Assembly (NCBI RefSeq): GCF_002019635.1
Contig: NZ_KV917372.1
Location: forward strand, 1,488,001 to 1,552,000
From: Metabacillus halosaccharovorans
GTDB taxonomy: Bacteria; Bacillota; Bacilli; Bacillales; Bacillaceae
DNA: 64,000 bases
Direction: 5' to 3'
Shown here: in pieces, positions 9,477 through 18,135 of the stretch
Layout: every line of letters starts with the position of its first letter
Numbering within the stretch: position 1 is the stretch's first letter
The notes under the pieces: generated by a model
Told to the model about the DNA's origin: nothing
Databases searched by the model: none
The model's input: the letters and a program-made list of their open reading frames with translations, nothing else
Made by a program: the position numbers and the translations under genes

Positions 9477-10316
9477 TTGGATATAAAAGAAGCTTATAAA
9501 CTATTGGAAATTCCAGAAGACTCGACAATGGATGAGGTTGAGAAGCAATATATGACCTGGATTAAAAGGGACCGATCATATCAAAGTGTACCGAATGCTG
9601 ACAAACCTTTCGATATGTCCCAAATAACTGATGCCTATAATACTATTAAACACATTAATGTATACGGTTCCAATCCTGAAGAAGAAAACAAGTCGTTTAA
9701 GAATAAGCTGCAGCACTTTCTTTATTATCATAAATTACACATTGCTGGAGCTATCATATTACTAATTTTAGTTGGATCAATTATCCAAACGCTTGTCAGC
9801 AATCATCAAGAGAAAAAAGAGTTAGCCAGTCTTCCGCCTGAGGACCTGGGCATTATGCTTTACGGAGATTATTTTTTACTTGGAAGTGATGTGAACCCTG
9901 TCTCAGAAAATGTCCTCTCTCTTTTTCCTTCATGGGAAAGAGTCATAACAAACTCTAATTATGCACCAACAGAAATAAACGACACGATGGATGCTGGGAA
10001 TCAACAAAAGAGTGTGATTACCCTCATGTCAGACCAATCGGATGTGTATATTGTTGGCGAGGAAAACTTCGAACAGCTTATGCAGTTGGAAATCTTCCAG
10101 CCACTTGAGCCTTCTATTAAAGATCAGGTAGTAGAAGATCAACTTGTGTATGGAAAATCCCCAGCAGATGAATCAGAACAAATTTATGGGATCGTGATCA
10201 ATGATCATTCCCTATTTGAAGGGCTAGAGGTAAAAGACAGTAAAAGGATTGCTGCTATTCGAGTAGATTCTAAAAATAAGGATAATGCTTTGAAGTTTAT
10301 CACAAAGTTGCAATAA
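9477..10316 (+). CDS. membrane protein with degenerate N-terminal J-like domain
   Basis: The first 60 or so residues (LDIKEAYKLLEIPEDST, then a helix and QITDAYNTIKHI) follow the helix pattern of a DnaJ domain, but the HPD tripeptide needed to stimulate DnaK is absent. A single membrane helix follows (HIAGAIILLILVGSIIQTLV), and the remaining 170 residues form an extracytoplasmic domain without a recognised motif. A TTG start was chosen because GAGGGG precedes it at a normal distance; the frame is open from an ATG at 9456 without a ribosome site. Its function is unknown. It is a single-gene unit with its own terminator. Confidence 0.6.
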   Translation: MDIKEAYKLLEIPEDSTMDEVEKQYMTWIKRDRSYQSVPNADKPFDMSQITDAYNTIKHINVYGSNPEEENKSFKNKLQHFLYYHKLHIAGAIILLILVGSIIQTLVSNHQEKKELASLPPEDLGIMLYGDYFLLGSDVNPVSENVLSLFPSWERVITNSNYAPTEINDTMDAGNQQKSVITLMSDQSDVYIVGEENFEQLMQLEIFQPLEPSIKDQVVEDQLVYGKSPADESEQIYGIVINDHSLFEGLEVKDSKRIAAIRVDSKNKDNALKFITKLQ

Positions 10317-10327
10317 TAATGTAAAAC

Positions 10328-10360
10328 GGAGAGCCTTTTAATTCTAGGCTTTCCCTTTTT
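10328..10360 (+). terminator. intrinsic terminator of the J-like gene
   Basis: GGAGAGCC pairs with GGCTTTCC (one wobble) across an 11-nt loop and is followed by CTTTTT, 11 bases after the stop codon. Confidence 0.8.
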
Positions 10361-10454
10361 AATTAGTGCAAAGTTATTGTCGAGAGTCACGTACACTAGA
10401 ACATGAAATTTTAAGCTCCATAAATAAATGAAAAACCACTACACTTTTAAAGCA

Positions 10455-10480
10455 CAAAAAAGAGACCTATAAAAGATCTC
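10455..10480 (-). terminator. possible terminator after the TIM-barrel isomerase gene
   Basis: The minus strand shows an imperfect stem (GAGATC with GGTCTC, one mismatch) followed by six T residues, about 70 bases beyond the isomerase stop. The stem is short, so confidence is moderate. Confidence 0.45.
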
Positions 10481-10546
10481 AATTTACGTAACAACTAATG
10501 CCTGTTCCTGGTTTCACTAAAGGGTCTGTATGTAGTTCACTCCTTA

Positions 10547-11428
10547 TTATTCAGCTTTTGTAAACTCTTGAACATACTTCTCCATCACCTTTAAATCACT
10601 TGCTATACTTTCAAACTTATTACCAATAGTACCTTCATTTTCAACAATAGCATATCGAATTGTTCCCAAATCATGAATCTTTTGATATGTACTCTCAAAA
10701 TCGACGATGCCTGTTCCAAGATTAACGAAATCAGTTGGCTGTACAACTTCACGATAAATTTTCATTGTTTCATTTTGTTCATCTGGATTAACTGCAGAGA
10801 ATACATTCACAGCGTTAACGTGAGTTCCTAAATCCTTTTGATGAATCATATCACAGCGATTCCCTAATCTTTCAAGAACGCTCATAGGGTCTTGTCCGCC
10901 TCTTGTTACCCAAACAAGATCTAGCTCAAATTTAACTGCATTAGGATCTGTGTTTTCTACTAAAATATCAAATAATGTTTTTTCACCAATTTGCCTAAAC
11001 TCATGTGCATGGTTATGGTAGTAAAAATCTAATCCGGCTGTTTTACATTTTTCAGCGATGATATTTAGTTCTTCCGCTGTTTTAAGTGCTTCATCGCGAG
11101 TACTAATGAATGTCATCGGCATAACAATTGACTCACACCCAAGCTCGGCATTTTCTTCAATTATCTTATCCCAGTTTCCATCTACCAAAGCCATACCTGG
11201 TGCCACACCTTCATGTGCAGCAAATGCACGTAATCCAAGCTCATCAAATTTCTTTTTTATTGCCTGTAAAGTAAATGTATCTGCAAATCTTTCACCAGTT
11301 GAAAAATTAGCAGAAATAAGTTCCACATTTTTATACCCCATTCCTGCGACCTTTTCCAACGTTCCAAAATAATCTTGATTTAATTCTCTAAATACCGAGT
11401 ATAAGTTAAGTCCAATCGATGTAGTCAT
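10547..11428 (-). CDS. sugar phosphate isomerase/epimerase family protein (xylose isomerase-like TIM barrel)
   Basis: This 293-residue cytoplasmic protein has the AP-endonuclease-2/xylose-isomerase-like barrel pattern: SIGLNLYSVF at strand 1, GYKNVELISANF at strand 2, DFYYHNHAHEF, KFELDLVWVTRGG and MIHQKDLG, in which His, Glu and Asp residues would bind a divalent metal. The ATG chosen follows GGGAAGGA at five bases; the 23 extra codons upstream look like leader. It is transcribed alone and divergently from an AraC regulator next to a secreted esterase gene, so it may act on the sugar released there. The exact isomerisation or epimerisation is unknown. Confidence 0.8.
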   Translation of the reverse strand: MTTSIGLNLYSVFRELNQDYFGTLEKVAGMGYKNVELISANFSTGERFADTFTLQAIKKKFDELGLRAFAAHEGVAPGMALVDGNWDKIIEENAELGCESIVMPMTFISTRDEALKTAEELNIIAEKCKTAGLDFYYHNHAHEFRQIGEKTLFDILVENTDPNAVKFELDLVWVTRGGQDPMSVLERLGNRCDMIHQKDLGTHVNAVNVFSAVNPDEQNETMKIYREVVQPTDFVNLGTGIVDFESTYQKIHDLGTIRYAIVENEGTIGNKFESIASDLKVMEKYVQEFTKAE

Positions 11429-11679
11429 CTTAATCCTTCCCCTTTCAATCTTTTGTACATATACTTCCTTACACCTTCGATTATAAAGCGTTTTCAAATT
11501 TGTTACTACTGCAAAACTGACTGATTTCTAGTATTATCCTGACTTCTTCCTATCACTTTCATGACTTATATCCAATATAATATATTTTTTATAAACTTTT
11601 AACGTTTATCTTTTCTTTCGATAAGGATTAGGATATGATCATAGCTAAAAAACGTAAAGTATTAGGAGGGATTTCTAAA

Positions 11680-12549
11680 ATGGACTACAAATATGAGTTG
11701 GTAAAAGCCGATGATGATTTGCCTATTAAAGTCATCCTTCATACCTCTGATGAAGAACTATATATTCCAAGACATTGGCATGAGGATATTGAAATTTCCT
11801 ATGTCCTTTCAGGGAAAATAGATCAAATTTATACAGATGGCAAAGAATATGAATCAAGTGAAGGAGATATTGTGGTTATAAACTCAAACTCTATTCATTC
11901 TTTTTCAGTGACCACAGGTAAAAATCGAAAAGCAGTCACAATCTTTATTAGGTATGAATTCTTGAAAGCAATCTATGAAAATTCTGATCAAATTATGTTT
12001 ACCTGTAATTCTACTCATGAAAAGGATTCTAGTAAAATAAAAAAATTCAAAAAGCTTCGAACCCTATTAAATGAAATTCTTGTCCATTACTTTAACAAAG
12101 AGCATGATCCTCTTGCCCACATTAATTTAACCGGATTAGCATACCAATTAATCTATCAATTACTAAACGACTTCAAAGAAGAGAAAAAAAATAGTCCTAC
12201 CATTAAAACAAACAAGTATTTAGAACGTTTAACATCGATAACGAATTACATAAAGAAACATTATAATCAGAATCTAGCTATTGATCACCTAGCAGCACAG
12301 TTTAATTTATCTTCAGAGTACTTTTCCCGATTTTTTTTCAAACATATCGGTATGACAGTACTCAATTATATTCATACAATACGCCTTGAGAAATCCTATC
12401 CGGATTTAATGAATACTGATTTACCAGTCATTCACATTGCCCTAAAGCATGGTTTTCCAAGTGAAAAGTCCTATACAAGAGTGTTTAAGTCTGTTTATTA
12501 CATGACACCAAGTCAATATCGAAAAATGAATAAAGGGAAAAACGGCTAA
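11680..12549 (+). CDS. AraC-family transcription regulator
   Basis: This 289-residue regulator has an N-terminal cupin half (PRHWHEDIEISYVLSG with metal/ligand-site histidines, then EGDIVVINSNSIHSF) and C-terminal AraC helix-turn-helices (IDHLAAQFNLSSEYFSRFF; KSYTRVFKSVYYMTPSQYR). The start was moved 15 codons into the frame to the ATG preceded by AGGAGGG at nine bases. It lies between the divergent isomerase gene and the co-oriented secreted esterase gene and probably regulates one or both. The signal is likely a sugar or uronate derived from plant cell wall. Confidence 0.85.
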   Translation: MDYKYELVKADDDLPIKVILHTSDEELYIPRHWHEDIEISYVLSGKIDQIYTDGKEYESSEGDIVVINSNSIHSFSVTTGKNRKAVTIFIRYEFLKAIYENSDQIMFTCNSTHEKDSSKIKKFKKLRTLLNEILVHYFNKEHDPLAHINLTGLAYQLIYQLLNDFKEEKKNSPTIKTNKYLERLTSITNYIKKHYNQNLAIDHLAAQFNLSSEYFSRFFFKHIGMTVLNYIHTIRLEKSYPDLMNTDLPVIHIALKHGFPSEKSYTRVFKSVYYMTPSQYRKMNKGKNG

Positions 12550-12643
12550 AACTCGAGTCAACGAATCAAGAATTAATCAAGAATCGACCTTTTTTAAGCT
12601 AGAAAAAGACAGGTCTTCATGAAAAAAGTATATTAAACTATTA

Positions 12644-12658
12644 ATGTAAGCGATTTAA
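12644..12658 (+). promoter_or_regulatory. cre-like site upstream of the secreted esterase
   Basis: ATGTAAGCGATTTAA matches the cre consensus at all but position 14. It lies 25 bases before the TTG start of the esterase, a position where CcpA would block transcription when preferred sugars are present. Confidence 0.5.
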
Positions 12659-12683
12659 CACTTAACCAAAGGAGGTTTTTCAG

Positions 12684-14009
12684 TTGTTTAACGTTCTGAA
12701 AAAGCATGCAAAAACCGCGATGTTAAGTACATTAGTAGCTAGTTCCACACTATTTTTTATGTCGGAAGGAGAAGCAAAAGAATTGAAAACCCAACCAACA
12801 TCCTACAAAACCATAACAGAAGTTGAAGATTGGGGTGCTGCTATTACGAAGGTTATGATTGATATTGGAAAGCCAATCCCGAAGGATTCAGTAACAACAG
12901 ACACTTTCGATGTCCATGTATCTAGAAGTGACAGCCGTTTAGTAACACCTTTTTTAGAAGAGGGGTATCGTCATGTTACGAAAGCCTATGTAGCTGATAA
13001 AAACGGAAACCCGGTTGTTAAGACTGGAAAATATGTCGTATTAGAAATGCAAATTGGTCCGGAGATTTCTTTAGGTTCTGCGATTAACTACGATTGGGCT
13101 GGCTCGGGTTACAATGACTGGAATGAGAATAGCTACACAATTACTCAAAAAGAGGCCATTGAAACACCGGCGGGAACCATTTCAGGTTTAGTTGTAGATA
13201 CATTTAACGGTGGCGTTAAAGAATTAGTCGATGATTTTTCAACCGGTGAGGCTACATATGATGATATTACACTAACTTATGCGGACTACTCACCTGCAAA
13301 AGATAAAGAGAAAAACCCGTTAATCATATGGTTACATGGAGCAGGTGAAGGTGGGACAGACCCGACAATTGCCATTTCCGGAAACAAAGCCGTTAACTTT
13401 GCCTCAGATGAAATTCAAACCTATTTTGATGGAGCCTATGTTTTAGCTCCTCAAACACCAACTTTCTGGATGGATGGATTCACAGGATTTGGCGATGGTA
13501 CTTCAAAATATCAAGATGCGTTAATGTCGTTAATCAAAGAGTATGTAGCGAAAAACAAAGACATAGATCCTGACAGAATCTACATCGGCGGAGATTCAAA
13601 CGGTGGATATATGACCATGCTGATGATACGAGATTATACGGATTATTTTGCCGCTGCTTTTCCAACCTGTGAGGCACTAAATGACTCACTCATTACAGAC
13701 TCGGACATTGATACGATGAAAGACCTGCCTATATGGTTTATTCATGCAAAAACAGATGATGTAGTCCCTGCAAATCAATTTGTTGTTCCAACCTATAACC
13801 GGTTAATCGAAGCGGGAGCAGAAGATGTTCATCTCTCCTTATTTGATAACGTCATTGATACTTCCGGATTATACAAAAAAGAGGATGGCACACCATACGA
13901 GTATCATGGACACTGGTCATGGATTTATGTTTATAACAATGATGTAGAAAAAACGATTGATGGTAAGACGATTACTCTTATGGAATGGTTATCTTCAAAA
14001 AGTAAATAG
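12684..14009 (+). CDS. secreted esterase/PHB-depolymerase-like hydrolase
   Basis: This is an alpha/beta-hydrolase of 441 residues with a signal peptide (basic start, hydrophobic core, probable cleavage after GEA at residue 31). Residues 40-200 form a beta-rich N-terminal region resembling the Ig-like domain of EstA-type esterases. The hydrolase domain has an oxyanion segment IIWLHGAGEGG, nucleophile Ser305 in GGDSNGGYM, an acid in AKTDDVVP (Asp358/359) and a histidine in YHGHWSW. The TTG start has AAAGGAGG eight bases upstream. Similar esterases remove acetyl, methyl or feruloyl groups from plant polysaccharides, which suits the pectin setting. The ester actually cut is inferred only. A cre-like site precedes it. 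Confidence 0.82.
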   Translation: MFNVLKKHAKTAMLSTLVASSTLFFMSEGEAKELKTQPTSYKTITEVEDWGAAITKVMIDIGKPIPKDSVTTDTFDVHVSRSDSRLVTPFLEEGYRHVTKAYVADKNGNPVVKTGKYVVLEMQIGPEISLGSAINYDWAGSGYNDWNENSYTITQKEAIETPAGTISGLVVDTFNGGVKELVDDFSTGEATYDDITLTYADYSPAKDKEKNPLIIWLHGAGEGGTDPTIAISGNKAVNFASDEIQTYFDGAYVLAPQTPTFWMDGFTGFGDGTSKYQDALMSLIKEYVAKNKDIDPDRIYIGGDSNGGYMTMLMIRDYTDYFAAAFPTCEALNDSLITDSDIDTMKDLPIWFIHAKTDDVVPANQFVVPTYNRLIEAGAEDVHLSLFDNVIDTSGLYKKEDGTPYEYHGHWSWIYVYNNDVEKTIDGKTITLMEWLSSKSK

Positions 14010-14020
14010 AAATACAAATA

Positions 14021-14052
14021 AAAGCTTCAATCCTTACTAGGATTGAAGCTTT
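14021..14052. terminator. bidirectional terminator between esterase and uxaA
   Basis: A perfect 13-bp inverted repeat (AAAGCTTCAATCC with its complement) with a 6-nt loop lies in the 47-base gap between convergent genes and is bounded by A and T runs on both sides. Confidence 0.85.
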
Positions 14053-14056
14053 TATG

Positions 14057-15547
14057 CTATAAGGTTACACCTGTTTTAAAAATACCAATTTCTCTAAAAT
14101 GATTTTTCTCATTATTAACCTTTTCCCCACTCGCGATCTTGATAACATATGAAATAAAATCTTCAAGAAGCTCTTCCTGTGATTGACCATCAATTAGAGT
14201 TCCAGCATTAAAATCAATCCAGTGCGGTTTAGTTTCATATATTTGTGTGTTAGTTGAGATCTTAATCGTAGGGACAAATGTGCCTAAAGGTGTTCCTCTT
14301 CCGGTGGTGAACAGGACCAATTGACATCCGGCTGCAGCTAAGGTTGATGAAGCTACCAAGTCATTTCCTGGAGCACTTAGAAGGTTTAGTCCCTTCGATT
14401 TTAGTGTTTCTCCATATTTTAATACATCCACAACTTGAGATGTTCCTGCTTTTTGTGTGCAACCTAGTGATTTATCTTCAAGTGTTGTGATACCACCCGC
14501 TTTGTTTCCTGGTGATGGATTTTCATAAACCGGCTGATCATGACGTTCAAAGTATCGTTTAAAATCATTAATCAGGTCAACAATTTGTTGAAAGACTTCC
14601 TCATCTTTCGCTCTCTCCATTAATATTTCTTCTGCCCCAAACATTTCCGGTACTTCAGTTAAGACTGTCGTCCCACCTTGTGCAACTAAATAATCGGAAA
14701 ACTGCCCTAATAATGGGTTGGCTGTAATACCTGAAAAACCATCTGAGCCGCCACATTTTAGTCCAATTTTTAATTCTGATAATGGAAGGTCTTCCCGGCG
14801 ATCATCTTTTGCATTTTCAAAAATTTCTAGCAAAAGCTTAACTCCTTCTTCTACCTCATCCATGACATCCTGTGAACTTAGAAACTTTACCCGATTAGTA
14901 TCAAAATCTCCTAGAGAATCTTTAAATTCATTAATCTCGTTGTTTTCACAGCCTAACCCTAATACTAACACTCCGCCTGCATTTGGATGGTTAACAGCAT
15001 TACCTAAAATGGTTCTTGTATTTACATGATCATCTCCAAGCTGAGAACAACCGTAATTATGTTTTAGAACTTGAATATGTTCAAATGGAGCTATATCCCC
15101 GACTTTCTCTTGAAATACCCGAATCATTTGATCGGCGATTCCATTCACACATCCTACAGTCGGAACAATCCAAAGCTCATTACGAATCCCAACCCTCCCA
15201 TCTTTTCTTTTAAAACCTTTAAATGTTGTTGTGTTTTTTAGTGTGTGTTCTGATTGAAACTTTGGCTTGTATTCATATTCCTCGACACCTGACAAGTTTG
15301 TTTTTGTATTATGGGTATGAACCCATTCTCCTGGTTCAATCTGTTGTGTAGCATGCCCAATTGGAAAACCGTATTTTACGATATTTTCACCTTGAGGGAT
15401 TTCCTTTAGTGCAAATTTATGGCCTTTATTAACTGTTTCTTTTAATTTGATCGTCGTACCCTCAATCTCAAGTAGTTGATCTTGATCAATTTTCCGAATC
15501 GCGACTGCCACATTATCTGATTCTTTGATCTTAATAAACGCTTTCAT
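14057..15547 (-). CDS. uxaA: altronate dehydratase UxaA
   Basis: This enzyme dehydrates D-altronate to 2-keto-3-deoxygluconate, the third step of galacturonate catabolism. The 496 residues start with a SAF-type domain (VGIR-like GHKFALKEIPQGENIVKYGFPIG with histidine-rich HTHNTK) and continue with the UxaA catalytic region, including GRVGIRNELWIVPTVGCV, NYGCSQLGDDHVNT, LGLGCENNE, GLKCGGSDGFSG and GCTQKAGTS, with cysteines likely to bind iron. The length is as expected for Bacillus UxaA. The start was chosen at the ATG preceded by AGGTGAG; it overlaps the end of uxaB by 17 bases, showing coupling. It is the last gene of uxaC-exuR-uxaB-uxaA. Confidence 0.95.
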   Translation of the reverse strand: MKAFIKIKESDNVAVAIRKIDQDQLLEIEGTTIKLKETVNKGHKFALKEIPQGENIVKYGFPIGHATQQIEPGEWVHTHNTKTNLSGVEEYEYKPKFQSEHTLKNTTTFKGFKRKDGRVGIRNELWIVPTVGCVNGIADQMIRVFQEKVGDIAPFEHIQVLKHNYGCSQLGDDHVNTRTILGNAVNHPNAGGVLVLGLGCENNEINEFKDSLGDFDTNRVKFLSSQDVMDEVEEGVKLLLEIFENAKDDRREDLPLSELKIGLKCGGSDGFSGITANPLLGQFSDYLVAQGGTTVLTEVPEMFGAEEILMERAKDEEVFQQIVDLINDFKRYFERHDQPVYENPSPGNKAGGITTLEDKSLGCTQKAGTSQVVDVLKYGETLKSKGLNLLSAPGNDLVASSTLAAAGCQLVLFTTGRGTPLGTFVPTIKISTNTQIYETKPHWIDFNAGTLIDGQSQEELLEDFISYVIKIASGEKVNNEKNHFREIGIFKTGVTL

Positions 15548-17006
15548 TTTTCTCACCTGTCTTTTGCAAGAATTGTGTTAATGCCTCATTCATTCCATAT
15601 TGATTTATCGTCCTTAACTGGTTGACAACTGATTCAGTTAACTGGGGAATTTTCGATAAATCAGTGCCCCATAATTTTTTATTTGAAAGAATGGTAGATA
15701 CAAGTTCTTCCATGTTGTCAGAATATAAAGACCAACAATCATTAAATAAGTTTAATGTAGATTCATCATCAACAAGTGTGATCGACTCATCTCCCCGCTT
15801 TCCTTTATAAAAATAAAGCAGTGCACTTAACGAGAAAACAGTCGCTTCAGGCAACCGGCTAAACCTTTCAACATATTCAGAAAGTGTTGGTAATATTCTT
15901 GCTTTAAATTTTGAAACTGAGTTTAACGAAATACTAGATAAATAGTGGTGAATAAATGGATTTTTAAATCGATTTATTACATCAGCAGCAAATTGAGAAA
16001 GATCTTCTTCCGGGAAAGGTAAGGTTGGAATAATCTCATCATATATCACTTTTTCGACAAATTGCTTTGTTAAATCGCTTGTCACTGCTTCACTTACAGT
16101 ATTTACTCCACATAAATAAGCAACAGGTGTCATCGCAGTATGGGCACCGTTTAAGATACGGACTTTCTTTAGCCTGTAAGAGCTTAAATCATCTACAACA
16201 TGTACATTCAAACCTGCCTGAACTGCTGGAAATTCTTCCTTAATGAAAGACGGTCCCTCAATAACAAAAAGATGAAATTGTTCTCCAACTACTATTAATT
16301 TATCAATATAGCCCAGCTCAACCGTTTTATCTTGTATGGAATCCTTTGGGTAACCAGGGACGATGCGGTCAACTAATGTATTACAGAACGTATTTGCCTC
16401 CTCAACCCATTCAGAGAACCCGGATTCCAGCTTCCAAGCATCCGCATATGCTAACACAATTTTTTTCAGTTCTTTTCCGTTATCTTCGATTAGCTCACAT
16501 GGAAAGATAATAAATCCTTTATCTTTTTCCCCATGAAAAACCTGATACCGCTCATATAGTAAAGCAGTTAATTTGCCTGGAAAGCTGCTTTGGGGACGAT
16601 CTGTCAAAAGATCTCCTTCATGAAACTGAATACCTGCCTCTGTCGTATTTGAAATAATAAATCGTAAATCCGGATTTCCTGCTATCTTCAAATACTCATC
16701 ATATTCGTTGGTAATATTTATACCTCTGCTTATACTGCGAATGATTTCATGTTCACTGACAGGCTGATTTTCTTTGATGCCTTGTAAGTATAACGTGTAT
16801 AAACCTTCTTGTTCGTTTATTGTATCAACTGCACCTTTTGGGGTTGACTGGACAACAACAACCTGGCCATTAAACATTCCTTTCTTATTCATGACATCTA
16901 TTTGCCAATCAGTAAATGCACGTAAAAAGTTTCCTGTTCCGAACTGCAATACCTTTTCAGGATATGTTGTGTACTCACTATCTATTTTTTTCGATAACTG
17001 CTCCAT
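15531..17006 (-). CDS. uxaB: tagaturonate reductase UxaB
   Basis: This is an NADH-dependent reductase converting D-tagaturonate to D-altronate in the cytoplasm. The 491-residue protein belongs to the mannitol dehydrogenase superfamily, with an N-terminal nucleotide-binding segment KVLQFGTGNFLRAFTDWQ and the catalytic-domain signature KVRILNGAHTAMTPVAYLCG containing the conserved Lys, Asn and His. The start used is the ATG seven bases after GGGAGG; a nearer ATG abuts the ribosome site. The gene has its own operator about 20 bases upstream, so it can be expressed separately from exuR. It is followed by overlapping uxaA. Confidence 0.93.
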   Translation of the reverse strand: MEQLSKKIDSEYTTYPEKVLQFGTGNFLRAFTDWQIDVMNKKGMFNGQVVVVQSTPKGAVDTINEQEGLYTLYLQGIKENQPVSEHEIIRSISRGINITNEYDEYLKIAGNPDLRFIISNTTEAGIQFHEGDLLTDRPQSSFPGKLTALLYERYQVFHGEKDKGFIIFPCELIEDNGKELKKIVLAYADAWKLESGFSEWVEEANTFCNTLVDRIVPGYPKDSIQDKTVELGYIDKLIVVGEQFHLFVIEGPSFIKEEFPAVQAGLNVHVVDDLSSYRLKKVRILNGAHTAMTPVAYLCGVNTVSEAVTSDLTKQFVEKVIYDEIIPTLPFPEEDLSQFAADVINRFKNPFIHHYLSSISLNSVSKFKARILPTLSEYVERFSRLPEATVFSLSALLYFYKGKRGDESITLVDDESTLNLFNDCWSLYSDNMEELVSTILSNKKLWGTDLSKIPQLTESVVNQLRTINQYGMNEALTQFLQKTGEKNESVY

Positions 17007-17024
17007 TTCCATACCTCCCAATTT

Positions 17025-17041
17025 ATGCACACGTTAACATT
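17025..17041 (-). promoter_or_regulatory. probable ExuR operator before uxaB
   Basis: This 17-base sequence (minus strand AATGTTAACGTGTGCAT) is identical to the one before uxaC. It is a LacI-type imperfect palindrome centred on AACGTG and also matches cre with one mismatch. Upstream, at 17060-17080, a TGAGCT...AGCTCA hairpin that includes the exuR stop codon and a TTGAGC/TATTTT pair could form an attenuator or weak internal promoter. Confidence 0.7.
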
Positions 17042-17077
17042 ACTTTTAGGAAAAATAGCTGAGCTACTTTCGCGAGC

Positions 17078-18088
17078 TCAACTATTACACTTTACATCAG
17101 AAACCGAATGTCTCCTTACCAGATTAGTTGTTAGAAAAATTGGTCCATCCTCCTCGTTACCAGCATCCATTACTTGTAACAGTTTTTCAGCCCCAGCTAT
17201 ACTAATTTCTTCAATCGGCCTTTTCACAGTTGTAAGCGCCGGTGAAGTATACTCGGAGAATCCAATATCATCAAACCCTATAATGGATATATCTTCTGGA
17301 ATCATTAGACCGTATTCATTAATGGCTTTCATGGCACCAATGGCCATATCATCATTTGAACAAAAAACAGCAGTAGGGTAATTATCGAGGGATAATAACT
17401 TTTTCATTCCCTCATAACCGCTTTCCATATTATAATTTCCCTTTACCATGTATTCAGATAGAATTGGTAATTGATATTCCATTAAAGCCTTTAAATATCC
17501 TTCTTTTCTTTCTTGTGCAGACTTGAAATGTGGAGTTCCTTCAATAATCGCAATATCACGATGTCCATGCTTGATGAATAACTGAATTGCCTCATACACA
17601 CCTTCTTGGTCATTTGAAAGCACATTCACAACAGAGCGCTCTTCGATTTGTCTGTTTAACACAACCAGCGGTATTTCCTTTTCTATCACATGATAAATAA
17701 ACGCATTGTCAATATCACTTTGACTCATTAATATAATGCCGTCAAACCGTTTACGGGTGATCATTGAATAATCCTTAATATCCTGGATTCCCTTTATAAA
17801 TAAGTTATAGTTTTCATCAATGACCGTATTTACACCTTTAATTGTTTCAGATAGAAAACTGGATGATGTCCCATTCGATATGCTCGTGAAAAACAGTCCA
17901 ATTGTATATGATTTTTGTAAAACCAGGCTTCTTGCATGAACATCAGGCGAATAATGTAATTGATTTGCGATTTGAATGATTTTCTGCTTTGTTTTTTCCT
18001 TGATTAGCGGACTATTATTAAGTGCTCTTGACACGGTTGTGTGTGAGACATTTGCAATTTTTGCAATATCCTTGATTGTAACTCCCAC
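17078..18088 (-). CDS. exuR: LacI-family regulator of galacturonate use (ExuR-like)
   Basis: This repressor has 336 residues with an N-terminal LacI helix-turn-helix (TIKDIAKIANVSHTTVSRALNNS, residues 4-26) and hinge region, then a periplasmic-binding-like sensor domain (SYTIGLFFTSI, FDGIILMS, AVFCSNDDMAIGA, IIGFDDIGFSEYTSPALTT). The N-terminal third closely resembles B. subtilis ExuR as I remember it, and the gene sits in the uxa operon as exuR does there. The start is a GTG seven bases after GTAGG. It likely binds the 17-base sites before uxaC and uxaB and is released by a uronate or pathway intermediate. Confidence 0.88.
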   Translation of the reverse strand: MGVTIKDIAKIANVSHTTVSRALNNSPLIKEKTKQKIIQIANQLHYSPDVHARSLVLQKSYTIGLFFTSISNGTSSSFLSETIKGVNTVIDENYNLFIKGIQDIKDYSMITRKRFDGIILMSQSDIDNAFIYHVIEKEIPLVVLNRQIEERSVVNVLSNDQEGVYEAIQLFIKHGHRDIAIIEGTPHFKSAQERKEGYLKALMEYQLPILSEYMVKGNYNMESGYEGMKKLLSLDNYPTAVFCSNDDMAIGAMKAINEYGLMIPEDISIIGFDDIGFSEYTSPALTTVKRPIEEISIAGAEKLLQVMDAGNEEDGPIFLTTNLVRRHSVSDVKCNS

Positions 18089-18135
18089 TTTTATACCTAC
18101 TTTCAGGTTCCTTTTCAATTAGGGTATCACAGACA

